A DNA stretch of 64,000 nucleotides from Ruegeria lacuscaerulensis (GTDB lineage Bacteria > Pseudomonadota > Alphaproteobacteria > Rhodobacterales > Rhodobacteraceae). The stretch is from NCBI RefSeq assembly GCF_013031245.1, contig NZ_WPZL01000003.1, forward strand, positions 186,001-250,000, written 5' to 3'. Position 1 is the first letter of the stretch; the number at the start of each line of letters is the position of its first letter. Positions 55,356-63,066 of the stretch are shown one piece after another. The notes beneath the pieces are model-generated. The model was not told the DNA's origin, did no database searches, and saw nothing but the letters and a program-made list of their open reading frames with translations. Both the position numbers and the translations under genes were made by a program.

Positions 55356-55382
55356 TGTCTGACATTTAAAAGTCTGACATTT
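55356..55382. promoter_or_regulatory. Twin GntR-type operators between the regulator and the dmdA operon
   Basis: GTCTGACATTT occurs twice, 15 bases apart (55357 and 55372). The first sits in the perfect odd palindrome TGTCTGACA (55356-55364) and the second contains GTCTGAC (55372-55378). This form is common for FadR-type GntR proteins. A further palindrome, ACCATTGGT, lies at 55336-55344 in the regulator leader. Confidence 0.6.
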
Positions 55383-55412
55383 CAAAAGCAAGAACTGAGT
55401 CGGGAGGAACAC

Positions 55413-56204
55413 GTGAGTCGTGCAGTTCTACGCAGCGGAGTGTGGCTGGGATTCTACATCCTGATCCTGTGGTCGTGGTGGATGATGTTCACCATGAGCC
55501 GGAACATGGACCTTGACTGGATCGGTCGCCCCGGCCCGATGGGAGAAGCCATGCGCGCCATGGATCCCCGCATGGACATGTATATGCCGATGGCCGAATT
55601 TGGCCCACTGTTCTGGATGTGGGCGATCATGATGGCGGCAATGATGCTGCCGACACTGGTGCCGACCCTGCGCAGCTATGACGACCTGATCCGCAGTGCC
55701 AACGGCACACGTGCGGGCTGGATTGGTGTTCTGACCGGATATTTCATCGTTTGGGTGGGATTCGCCGCGTTGATTACCGGCGTTCAATTGATTCTGCTTT
55801 TTGGCGGGATCGTTGACATGCTGGGCATAGCCAAGTCTGGTTTTGTTGCCGGCGGATTGATGATTGCAGTCGGGGTCTTTCAGTTCACCCGCGCGAAAGA
55901 GGTCTGCCACGGTGTCTGCCATGCTCCGATGACCTATTTTCTGGGGCACTGGAAAACCGGTTTTTTGGGCGGGCTGCGCATGGGACTGGGGCTGGGCGCA
56001 TTCTGTGTTGGGTGCTGCTGGGGTTTCATGGCGCTTGGTTTTGTCGGCGGCGTCATGAGCCTGATGTGGATGGGTTTGGCGACCTTTTTCATGGTTCTGG
56101 AAAAACTGCCCCAAGTCGGACACGTGATAACGAGACCGCTTGGGTTTGCACTTATTGCAGGGGGACTCTTCCTGCTCGTCCACCCCTTTACTTTAGGAGG
56201 ATAA
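55413..56204 (+). CDS. DUF2182 multi-pass membrane protein, putative metal binding
   Basis: The protein has 263 residues from a GTG start after GGGAGG, with about seven membrane helices. Cysteines and histidines are concentrated in KEVCHGVCHAPMTYFLGHW (near 166-184) and GAFCVGCCWGFMALGFVGGV (near 196-215), the marks of DUF2182. Many Met residues lie near the N-terminus (WWMMFTMSRNMD, MRAMDPRMDMYMPMAEF). The family is annotated as predicted metal binding; copper or another soft metal fits but is inferred. It opens an operon with DUF1326, DinB and dmdA. Confidence 0.75.
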   Translation: MSRAVLRSGVWLGFYILILWSWWMMFTMSRNMDLDWIGRPGPMGEAMRAMDPRMDMYMPMAEFGPLFWMWAIMMAAMMLPTLVPTLRSYDDLIRSANGTRAGWIGVLTGYFIVWVGFAALITGVQLILLFGGIVDMLGIAKSGFVAGGLMIAVGVFQFTRAKEVCHGVCHAPMTYFLGHWKTGFLGGLRMGLGLGAFCVGCCWGFMALGFVGGVMSLMWMGLATFFMVLEKLPQVGHVITRPLGFALIAGGLFLLVHPFTLGG

Positions 56205-56208
56205 GTAA

Positions 56209-56913
56209 TTGGCGAAGAACAGAAAACCAGAAGCGGACAGGTTACCTATCTCCCAACGCATAGATAGCCGCATGCCAAACCCCAAACGACGCGAGATGAG
56301 TCCCACGGATTGGGCCATCAAGGGGGAACTGATCCTGAATTGTTCTTGCGATGTATTCTGCCCATGTGTTGTCTCTCTGGGCGCGCATCCTCCGACTGAG
56401 GGGCATTGTCACGCCTGGATGGGCGTCGTCATTGACGAAGGACATTACGAGGGCGAGGACCTGTCTGGCCTGAATGTCGGGCTTCTGGTCGATATCCCAG
56501 GGCGCATGGGCGAGGGCCAGTGGAAAGTAGCGGCCTACGTGGACGAACGCGCCAGCGGCAAGGCGTATAACGGTCTGCTGCAGATTTTCAGCGGGCAGGC
56601 GGGTGGCACCACTGGTCTGTTTACAATGCTTGTCAGTGAAATCATTGGGGCCGAACGTGCGCCGGTCCAGATTGAACGGGACGGCAACAAGCGCCGCATC
56701 GTGATTGGCCGCAAGATTCAGGGCGAGATCGAAATGCTGGCGGGCAAGGACCCTGAGCATCCTGTGATGGTGTCGAATTCGAAATACTGGATGGGACCGG
56801 ATATCATCGTTGCTCGCGGCACCAAATCCAAGGTGCGCGATTATGGGCGAGTTTGGGATTTCGGCGGCAAATCCGCCGAGATTTGCCCGATCGACTGGCA
56901 TGGGCCAAAGTGA
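56209..56913 (+). CDS. DUF1326 cysteine-rich protein
   Basis: The protein has 234 residues from a TTG start, chosen because AGGAGG lies eight bases before it; an ATG at 56272 is possible. The family core begins near 40 with LILNCSCDVFCPCVVSLG, and GHCHAW follows. The clustered cysteines could bind a metal or undergo thiol chemistry. DUF1326 and DUF2182 genes are often neighbours, and here they are four bases apart. Its last codons overlap the DinB start (TGATG). Confidence 0.75.
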   Translation: MAKNRKPEADRLPISQRIDSRMPNPKRREMSPTDWAIKGELILNCSCDVFCPCVVSLGAHPPTEGHCHAWMGVVIDEGHYEGEDLSGLNVGLLVDIPGRMGEGQWKVAAYVDERASGKAYNGLLQIFSGQAGGTTGLFTMLVSEIIGAERAPVQIERDGNKRRIVIGRKIQGEIEMLAGKDPEHPVMVSNSKYWMGPDIIVARGTKSKVRDYGRVWDFGGKSAEICPIDWHGPK

Positions 56914-57419
56914 TGATTACCGGAGCATATGCGCGTGAGATGGCGCGCTATAGTCAATGGCAAAACAAACAGTTGTCTGAGTTTCTGAAAGCTCTGACTC
57001 CCGAAGAATTAACCCGTGAACGGGGCGCTTTCTTCGGCTCGATCTTGGGAACGGCAAACCATCTGCTTTGGGGCGACTGGATCTGGATGTCGCGGTTCGA
57101 CAATGGTGAGGGACCCGGTGGCGGAATACCCGAAAGTACGTCCTTGTGCGCTGGATTGGATGAATGGCTGCCGTTGCGCGAGACCGTGGACACGCGGATT
57201 CTTGGTTGGGCCGACACACTGGGCGATGATCTCTTGACCGGGTCGTTCACCTGGTATTCGGCCGCGAAACTGGCCGATGTTACTTTGCCCTACGCGCAAT
57301 GCATCGTACATTTTTTCAACCACCAGACCCATCACCGTGGCCAGTTGCACAAGATGCTGACGGAAACCGGATCGGCGGCTCCGGTCAGCGATCTGGTCTT
57401 CATGCCGCAGGAGGTTTGA
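56913..57419 (+). CDS. DinB/YfiT-family protein
   Basis: The protein has 168 residues, a four-helix DinB fold. The three histidines that bind a metal ion in this family are suggested by ANHLLWGDWIWM (near 47-58) and FFNHQTHHRGQLHKML (near 130-145). Despite the name, members are mostly metal-dependent thiol transferases or hydrolases, not polymerases. It starts inside the stop of DUF1326 (TGATG) and ends directly before the dmdA ATG, which has its AGGAGG inside this gene. A role in DMSP breakdown is possible. Confidence 0.75.
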   Translation: MITGAYAREMARYSQWQNKQLSEFLKALTPEELTRERGAFFGSILGTANHLLWGDWIWMSRFDNGEGPGGGIPESTSLCAGLDEWLPLRETVDTRILGWADTLGDDLLTGSFTWYSAAKLADVTLPYAQCIVHFFNHQTHHRGQLHKMLTETGSAAPVSDLVFMPQEV

Positions 57420-58523
57420 ATGCCGCAAATTTCTCTGTCTCGTCGCCTGCGCCGCACGCCTTTCTCTCAAGGGGTCGAAGCTGCGGGTGTGAAGGCATAC
57501 ACGGTTTATAACCGCATGTTATTGCCTACGGTTTTTGAAAGTGTAGAGGCAGATTACCGACATCTGAAAACCCATGTGCAGGTGTGGGATGTGTCCTGTG
57601 AACGGCAGGTGGAACTGCGCGGGCCGGATGCGTCTCGGCTGATGCAGATGCTTACGCCCCGGGACTTGCGGGGCATGCTGGCCGGCCAATGCTATTATGT
57701 GCCGATTGTTGATGAGACGGGAGGAATGCTGAACGATCCCGTTGCGGTCAAATTGTCCGACGATCGGTGGTGGATTTCGATTGCGGACAGTGACCTTCTG
57801 TTGTGGGTCAAAGGCATCGCCAACGGATACCGGCTGGACGTTTTGGTGGATGAGCCGGATGTATCGCCTCTGGCCGTTCAGGGACCAAAGGCCGACGCCC
57901 TGATGGCGCGCGTCTTCGGAGACCGGGTTCGCGACATTCGCTTCTTCAAATTTGATATGTTTGAATTTGAGGGCCGCGATCTGGCGGTGGCACGGTCGGG
58001 TTATTCCAAGCAGGGCGGGTTCGAGATTTACGTCGAGGGTTCAGACCTTGGAATGCCTCTGTGGAACGCGCTGTTTGCCGCGGGCGAAGACCTGCAGGTT
58101 CGGGCCGGTTGCCCCAACCTGATTGAGAGGATCGAAGGAGGGTTACTGTCCTACGGCAACGACATGACGGATGACAACACTCCGCATGAATGTGGTCTGG
58201 GCAAGTTCTGCAACACACATACTGCGATCGGGTGTATCGGTCGGGATGCCCTGCTGCGCGTCGCAAAGGAAGGGCCGGTGCAACAGATTCGCCCGATTGC
58301 AATTGATGGAGATGCTGTGCCTGCCTGCGACCGGCTCTGGCCAATCTACGCCTCCGGGAAGCGTGTGGGCCAGGTGACTTCATCCGTTTGGTCTCCGGAC
58401 TTTGAAACCAATGTCTCTATTGGGATGCTGCGACTGAGCCATTGGGATGCCGGAACCGAAGTTGAGGTTGAAACGCCGGATGGCATGCGGCGCGCAACGG
58501 TAAAGGACCGGTTCTGGATTTAA
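57420..58523 (+). CDS. dmdA: Dimethylsulfoniopropionate demethylase DmdA
   Basis: The protein has 367 residues of the GcvT (aminomethyltransferase) fold and moves a methyl group from DMSP to tetrahydrofolate, yielding methylmercaptopropionate. It follows the DmdA pattern closely: RRTPFSQGVEAAGVKAYTVY, VWDVSCERQVELRGPDASRL, QCYYVPIVDETGGMLNDPVA, RSGYSKQGGFEIYVEGSDLG and ERIEGGLLSYGNDMTDDNTP. AcuI directly downstream and a GntR gene nearby support DmdA over a glycine cleavage T protein. The start directly follows the DinB stop, with AGGAGG inside that gene. Confidence 0.88.
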   Translation: MPQISLSRRLRRTPFSQGVEAAGVKAYTVYNRMLLPTVFESVEADYRHLKTHVQVWDVSCERQVELRGPDASRLMQMLTPRDLRGMLAGQCYYVPIVDETGGMLNDPVAVKLSDDRWWISIADSDLLLWVKGIANGYRLDVLVDEPDVSPLAVQGPKADALMARVFGDRVRDIRFFKFDMFEFEGRDLAVARSGYSKQGGFEIYVEGSDLGMPLWNALFAAGEDLQVRAGCPNLIERIEGGLLSYGNDMTDDNTPHECGLGKFCNTHTAIGCIGRDALLRVAKEGPVQQIRPIAIDGDAVPACDRLWPIYASGKRVGQVTSSVWSPDFETNVSIGMLRLSHWDAGTEVEVETPDGMRRATVKDRFWI

Positions 58524-58625
58524 GGTCGGCGAGGGCCTTTCCCCGCCATTCCACCAGACCCTGGGGATTTTTTACGCCGGGTGAAGAGCGGGGCCAAAAA
58601 ATTGGAAAACGAAAGGAAAGATCAG

Positions 58626-59621
58626 ATGTTCAATGCATTGGTGATGGATAAGGACGAAGAAAGCGGTTTGGCCAGCCCTTCGGTCAAACAGCTCTCCGTG
58701 GAAGACCTGCCACACGGCGAAGTCACGGTGGCCGTCGAGTATTCAACTGTGAATTACAAGGACGGTTTGTGCATGTCGCCAAAAGGCGGTGGGCTTGTGC
58801 GTAGCTATCCCCATGTCCCGGGCGTCGATTATGCCGGAACGGTCGAGTCTTCTTCGGACGACCGCTACAAGCCGGGCGACAGAGTTGTTCTGACAGGCTG
58901 GCGCGTTGGTGAGGCCCATTGGGGTGGATATTCGCAGAAAGCCAGTGCGTTGGCCGATTGGCTGGTTCCGCTGCCTGCGGGTCTGGATGCACGTCAGGCC
59001 ATGGCTGTGGGTACGGCGGGGTTCACTGCAATGCTGGCGGTGACGGCGCTGGAGGATCACGGGTTGAAACCCGGTAACGGGCCGGTTCTGGTAACCGGGG
59101 CAGCCGGTGGCGTCGGGTCGGTTGCAACTGCAATTCTGGCCAATCTCGGGTATGAAGTCGGGGCGGTGACAGGGCGACCCGAAACCGCTGATTACCTGAA
59201 ATCACTGGGTGCCACGACAATCGTTCCTCGGGAAGAGTTGAATGAAACCACCAAACGCCCGCTTGAAAGCGAATCCTGGGCCGGATGCGTTGACGCCGTT
59301 GGTGGTGAGATGCTGGCGCGTGTTCTTGGCCAGATGAAATACGGCAGTTCGGTCGCCGCCGTTGGTCTGGCGGGCGGGGCGGCATTGCCTGCCTCGGTCA
59401 TTCCGTTCCTGCTGCGCGGTGTCAATCTGCTGGGCATCGACAGCGTGATGCAGCCCTACGACAACCGGGTAAGGGCGTGGCAGCGCATCGCCTCGGACCT
59501 ACCTATGCAGAAACTTGAGGCCATGGTGCATCCCGCGACCCTCAGCGATCTGCCACAATTAGGGGCGGATATCCTGAACGGTCAGGTCAAAGGACGTGTG
59601 GTTGTCGACGTAAACGCTTGA
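58626..59621 (+). CDS. acuI: Acryloyl-CoA reductase AcuI
   Basis: The protein has 331 residues, a zinc-free medium-chain reductase of the quinone oxidoreductase group. It reduces toxic acryloyl-CoA to propionyl-CoA with NADPH, protecting cells during DMSP breakdown. The N-terminus MFNALVMDKDEESGLASPSV and VEYSTVNYKDGL are family marks; the NADPH loop is GAAGGVGSVATAILANLG (near 158-175). The ATG at 58626 is preceded by AAGGAAAG. It lies 102 bases after dmdA, with hairpins between them. Confidence 0.88.
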   Translation: MFNALVMDKDEESGLASPSVKQLSVEDLPHGEVTVAVEYSTVNYKDGLCMSPKGGGLVRSYPHVPGVDYAGTVESSSDDRYKPGDRVVLTGWRVGEAHWGGYSQKASALADWLVPLPAGLDARQAMAVGTAGFTAMLAVTALEDHGLKPGNGPVLVTGAAGGVGSVATAILANLGYEVGAVTGRPETADYLKSLGATTIVPREELNETTKRPLESESWAGCVDAVGGEMLARVLGQMKYGSSVAAVGLAGGAALPASVIPFLLRGVNLLGIDSVMQPYDNRVRAWQRIASDLPMQKLEAMVHPATLSDLPQLGADILNGQVKGRVVVDVNA

Positions 59622-59639
59622 TACAAAAGATTTGAAAGC

Positions 59640-59672
59640 GACCGGCCAGCCGATACAGGGGTCGGTCCTTTT
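59640..59672 (+). terminator. Terminator of acuI
   Basis: GACCG and CGGTC form a stem with a GC-rich core, followed by CTTTT. It ends the dmdA-acuI segment before frr. Confidence 0.5.
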
Positions 59673-59806
59673 GTCCCGGAAAGTCCCAGAAAATGCCGGA
59701 TTCACCTCTGGTCATTGGCGCAATTCCCGATCATCATTGCTATACATCCCAATTGCGATGGCTTAAGAGCCATGCAAACAGCACCTGAAGACGGGGAGTG
59801 AGCAGA

Positions 59807-60370
59807 ATGTCTGACGATTTCGTATTGGATACCGATGATCTGAAACGGCGCATGGAAGGCGCAATGGCTAACCTCAGAACCGAATTTGCCTCACTGCGAA
59901 CCGGGCGCGCATCGGCCTCGATGCTGGAGCCGGTCATGGTGGACGCCTATGGTTCGATGACTCCGATCAATCAGGTTGGCACGGTCAATGTACCCGAGCC
60001 ACGTATGGTGACAGTCAACGTCTGGGATAAAGGTCTGGTCGGAAAGGTTGAAAAAGCGATCCGCGAAAGTGGCTTGGGAATCAACCCTCAGCTAAACGGC
60101 ACGATCATTATGCTACCGATCCCTGAGTTGAACGAAGAGCGCCGCCGGGAACTGGGGAAAGTGGCTGGTCAATACGCGGAACACGCGCGCGTCTCGATCC
60201 GAAACGTACGTCGCGACGGCATGGATCAGATCAAAAAGGCGAAAGCGGACGGCATGTCGGAAGATGATCAGAAGCTCTGGGAAAGCGAAGTTCAGGACCT
60301 GACCGACGAGATGATCAAATCCGTAGACACTGCGCTTGAGACCAAGCAGGCAGAGATTATGCAGGTCTGA
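59807..60370 (+). CDS. frr: Ribosome recycling factor
   Basis: The protein has 187 residues. [60 protein letters not shown] and [16 protein letters not shown] elements cover the two-domain RRF fold. It splits ribosomes after termination with EF-G. The ATG at 59807 follows GGGAG; a GTG nine bases upstream is possible. In many alphaproteobacteria pyrH lies just before frr; here acuI does instead. uppS follows after nine bases. Confidence 0.96.
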   Translation: MSDDFVLDTDDLKRRMEGAMANLRTEFASLRTGRASASMLEPVMVDAYGSMTPINQVGTVNVPEPRMVTVNVWDKGLVGKVEKAIRESGLGINPQLNGTIIMLPIPELNEERRRELGKVAGQYAEHARVSIRNVRRDGMDQIKKAKADGMSEDDQKLWESEVQDLTDEMIKSVDTALETKQAEIMQV

Positions 60371-60379
60371 GAACGTATT

Positions 60380-61111
60380 ATGCTCAACGCCCCACATACC
60401 GTGCCCGTTGCCGGGCCGCGCCATGTCGCTATCATTATGGACGGGAATGGTCGCTGGGCGCAGGCGCGCGGCAGGCCAAGGCTGTTTGGGCATCATGCCG
60501 GTGCACGCCGGGTGCGCGAGGTGGTCGAGGCGTGCCCGGGCCTGGGTGTCAAGTATTTGACGGTATTTGCGTTTTCGACAGAAAATTGGAAACGCACTCA
60601 GGCCGAGGTCGCGGGGCTGATGAGCTTGTTCCGGCGGTACATCATTAAGGAAACCCGGACGCTGAAGGAAAACGGCATCCGGGTTCGGTTCATCGGTGAC
60701 AGGGTGCGTCTCGACGCCAAGCTGATTGCGCTGATGGACGCGTTGGAAGAGGAAACCAAGAATAACGACCTTGTTCACCTGACGGTCGCTCTGAACTACG
60801 GTGGTCGGGACGAGGTCGCGCGGGCAACCAAACGTCTGGCGCGAGATGTGGCCGAAGGGCGACTTCGACCGGAAGATGTGGGTGAAGAAACTCTTCCCAA
60901 GTATCTGGATACACGTGTTCTTCCCGATCCGGACCTGGTGATCCGGACAAGTGGTGAGGCCCGAATATCCAACTTTCTGCTCTGGCAATCGGCCTATTCG
61001 GAATATGAGTTCATCGACACTCTCTGGCCCGATTTTACGGCCGGTGAATTCGAACGGCTGTGCCGCAACTTTGGAACCCGCGAACGTCGTTTCGGGGCCG
61101 TTCTGGCATGA
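60380..61111 (+). CDS. uppS: Polyprenyl (undecaprenyl) diphosphate synthase
   Basis: The protein has 243 residues. It is the cis-prenyltransferase that makes the lipid carrier for peptidoglycan. VAIIMDGNGRWAQARG (Asp21), GHHAGARRVREVV, FAFSTENWKRTQAEV and DLVIRTSGEARISNFLLWQS are the conserved regions. Its stop overlaps the cdsA start (ATGA), part of an frr-uppS-cdsA-dxr-rseP operon. Confidence 0.95.
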   Translation: MLNAPHTVPVAGPRHVAIIMDGNGRWAQARGRPRLFGHHAGARRVREVVEACPGLGVKYLTVFAFSTENWKRTQAEVAGLMSLFRRYIIKETRTLKENGIRVRFIGDRVRLDAKLIALMDALEEETKNNDLVHLTVALNYGGRDEVARATKRLARDVAEGRLRPEDVGEETLPKYLDTRVLPDPDLVIRTSGEARISNFLLWQSAYSEYEFIDTLWPDFTAGEFERLCRNFGTRERRFGAVLA

Positions 61112-61890
61112 GCGATGGCCGATGGTCTGATCTGACCGCCCGAGTCCTGTCAGCTGCCGTGCTTATTGTAATTGGGGCCGTCGAAGTCTGGCTGGGCGGC
61201 TTGTGGTTCGAAACCTTCATCGGGATAGCATGCGGTCTAATGACGTGGGAACTGGTTCGGATGATCGACCCGGGCAGATCCGGCGTAGCCATCCAGCTGG
61301 GCATATTGACCGGTGTGGCTGTGATTCTAAGCTATCACCTGCCGCCACTTTATAAACTGCCATTTTTGCTGGCACCGGCTTTAGTCGGGGCAGGGCAGAT
61401 CAATCGTAACAAAGGGACCTATGCCCTGTTTGCAATTTGGATTGCCGCAGCGGGGCTGGGCTTCATCTCGATCCGCGAAAATATGGGTTTTGGTTGGATG
61501 GTGTGGTTGATTTCGGTGGTCGTTGCCACGGATGTGGCTGGGTATTTTGTTGGCAAAACACTTGGCGGCCCTAAGTTCTGGCCTAAAGTCAGCCCGAAGA
61601 AAACGTGGTCCGGCACTGCCGGAGGATGGGTAGCAGCAGCCGTTGTCGGAGCCGTGTTTGCAGCGATGGCAGGTTTTGGCGTTTTGTTCGTCCTGATTTC
61701 CGTGTTGGCGTCGATGGCCAGTCAGGCGGGCGACATAGTGGAAAGCGCGACCAAGCGAAAATTCGGGGTCAAGGACAGCTCGAACCTGATACCGGGTCAC
61801 GGCGGTTTTCTGGATCGCTTTGACGGCATGATGGGGGCGTCTCTATTCGTCCTCATCGCGGGGTTGCTCTACTCCCCTGGGGCCATGTGA
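61108..61890 (+). CDS. cdsA: Phosphatidate cytidylyltransferase
   Basis: The protein has 260 residues with several membrane helices and the signature running from ATKRKFGVKDSSNLIPGHGG to FLDRFDGMMG. It makes CDP-diacylglycerol from phosphatidate and CTP. The start at 61108 (MSDGRWSDLTARV) is chosen because it overlaps the uppS stop. TGATG with the next gene couples it to dxr. Confidence 0.94.
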   Translation: MSDGRWSDLTARVLSAAVLIVIGAVEVWLGGLWFETFIGIACGLMTWELVRMIDPGRSGVAIQLGILTGVAVILSYHLPPLYKLPFLLAPALVGAGQINRNKGTYALFAIWIAAAGLGFISIRENMGFGWMVWLISVVVATDVAGYFVGKTLGGPKFWPKVSPKKTWSGTAGGWVAAAVVGAVFAAMAGFGVLFVLISVLASMASQAGDIVESATKRKFGVKDSSNLIPGHGGFLDRFDGMMGASLFVLIAGLLYSPGAM

Positions 61891-63062
61891 TGCGCAGAGT
61901 TTCAATTTTTGGCGCGACAGGATCGATCGGTCAGAACACCATTGATCTGATCGACCGCAATCCTTCGGCCTACAACGTAGTCGCGCTGACCGGCGGAGCG
62001 AATATTGAGAAGCTGGCCGAGGATGCCCGCCGCCTGAACGCAGATCTGGCCGTCACGGCGCACGAGGACCGGTTAGATGACCTTCGGAGTGCGCTGTGTG
62101 GCAGCAATGTCGAGGCCGCAGCAGGGCAGACCGCATTGACCGAAGCTGCTGCGCGGCCAGCGGATTGGGTTATGTCGGCCATTGTCGGTGCCGCCGGTCT
62201 GCCGCCCGGTATCGAGGCCTTGAAACAAGGTGCGACGCTGGCTTTGGCAAACAAGGAAACTCTGGTCTGTGCCGGTTCCTTGGTGTTGGAGACCGCGAGC
62301 GCGCATAATGCGCGACTGTTACCGGTGGACAGTGAACATTCAGCGGTGTTTCAGGCCTTGGTCGGTGAGGATATGGAAGCCGTCGAGCGCATCATAATTA
62401 CCGCCAGTGGCGGCGCCTTCCGCGATTGGCCTATCGGCGATCTGGCTAACGCCACGGTTGAACAAGCGTCGAACCACCCAAACTGGAACATGGGTCAGCG
62501 GATCACTATCGATAGCGCATCGATGTTTAACAAGGCTCTTGAGGTTATTGAAACCAAAGAATTCTTCGGTGTCGATGCGGACCAGATCGAAGTCCTCGTG
62601 CACCCCGAGTCCATTGTGCACGCTCTGGTTGGCTTCAACGACGGGGCGGTCATGGCCCATATGGGTGCGCCGGACATGCGCCATGCAATTGGATTTGCAT
62701 TGCATTGGCCAGACCGGCGCGATCTGCCGGTTGACCGTCTGAATTTGGCCAGGTTGGGCCAGCTTCGGTTTCATGAACCCGATGAGGCCCGTTATCCGGC
62801 TCTGCGCCTGGCGCGCAACGTGATGGAACGCGGAGGTCTCTCGGGCGCTGTTTTTAACGCTGCGAAAGAGCGTGCGCTGGATCACTTCATAAACCGTCAG
62901 ATCGGATTTCTCGAAATGGCCGACATTGTCGAGGCCGTATTGGACAGGTTTGAGGCCGCGGACGGCCTAATTGATGCTCCGATGAACCTTGATAACGTGC
63001 TCCAAACAGACCATCTGGCACGTAAGTGGGCCGACGCTGCCGTAATCCAAAAAGCAGGATGA
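61890..63062 (+). CDS. dxr: 1-deoxy-D-xylulose 5-phosphate reductoisomerase
   Basis: The protein has 390 residues. It carries out the second step of the MEP isoprenoid pathway with NADPH. VSIFGATGSIGQNTIDLI is the nucleotide loop, LPVDSEHSAVFQAL and MGQRITIDSASMFNKALEVI bind substrate and metal, and HPESIVHALVGFNDGA is typical. A GTG codon stands one codon before the ATG; the ATG overlapping the cdsA stop is preferred. Confidence 0.96.
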   Translation: MRRVSIFGATGSIGQNTIDLIDRNPSAYNVVALTGGANIEKLAEDARRLNADLAVTAHEDRLDDLRSALCGSNVEAAAGQTALTEAAARPADWVMSAIVGAAGLPPGIEALKQGATLALANKETLVCAGSLVLETASAHNARLLPVDSEHSAVFQALVGEDMEAVERIIITASGGAFRDWPIGDLANATVEQASNHPNWNMGQRITIDSASMFNKALEVIETKEFFGVDADQIEVLVHPESIVHALVGFNDGAVMAHMGAPDMRHAIGFALHWPDRRDLPVDRLNLARLGQLRFHEPDEARYPALRLARNVMERGGLSGAVFNAAKERALDHFINRQIGFLEMADIVEAVLDRFEAADGLIDAPMNLDNVLQTDHLARKWADAAVIQKAG

Positions 63063-63066
63063 AAAC

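Noticed and set aside
56913..57419. DinB protein as a DNA polymerase IV
   Set aside because: The 168-residue four-helix protein belongs to the DinB/YfiT metal-binding family and has no polymerase motifs; the shared name is misleading.
57420..58523. Glycine cleavage T protein as the identity of the dmdA gene
   Set aside because: No gcvH or gcvP genes are present, the sequence follows the DmdA pattern, and acuI is directly downstream.
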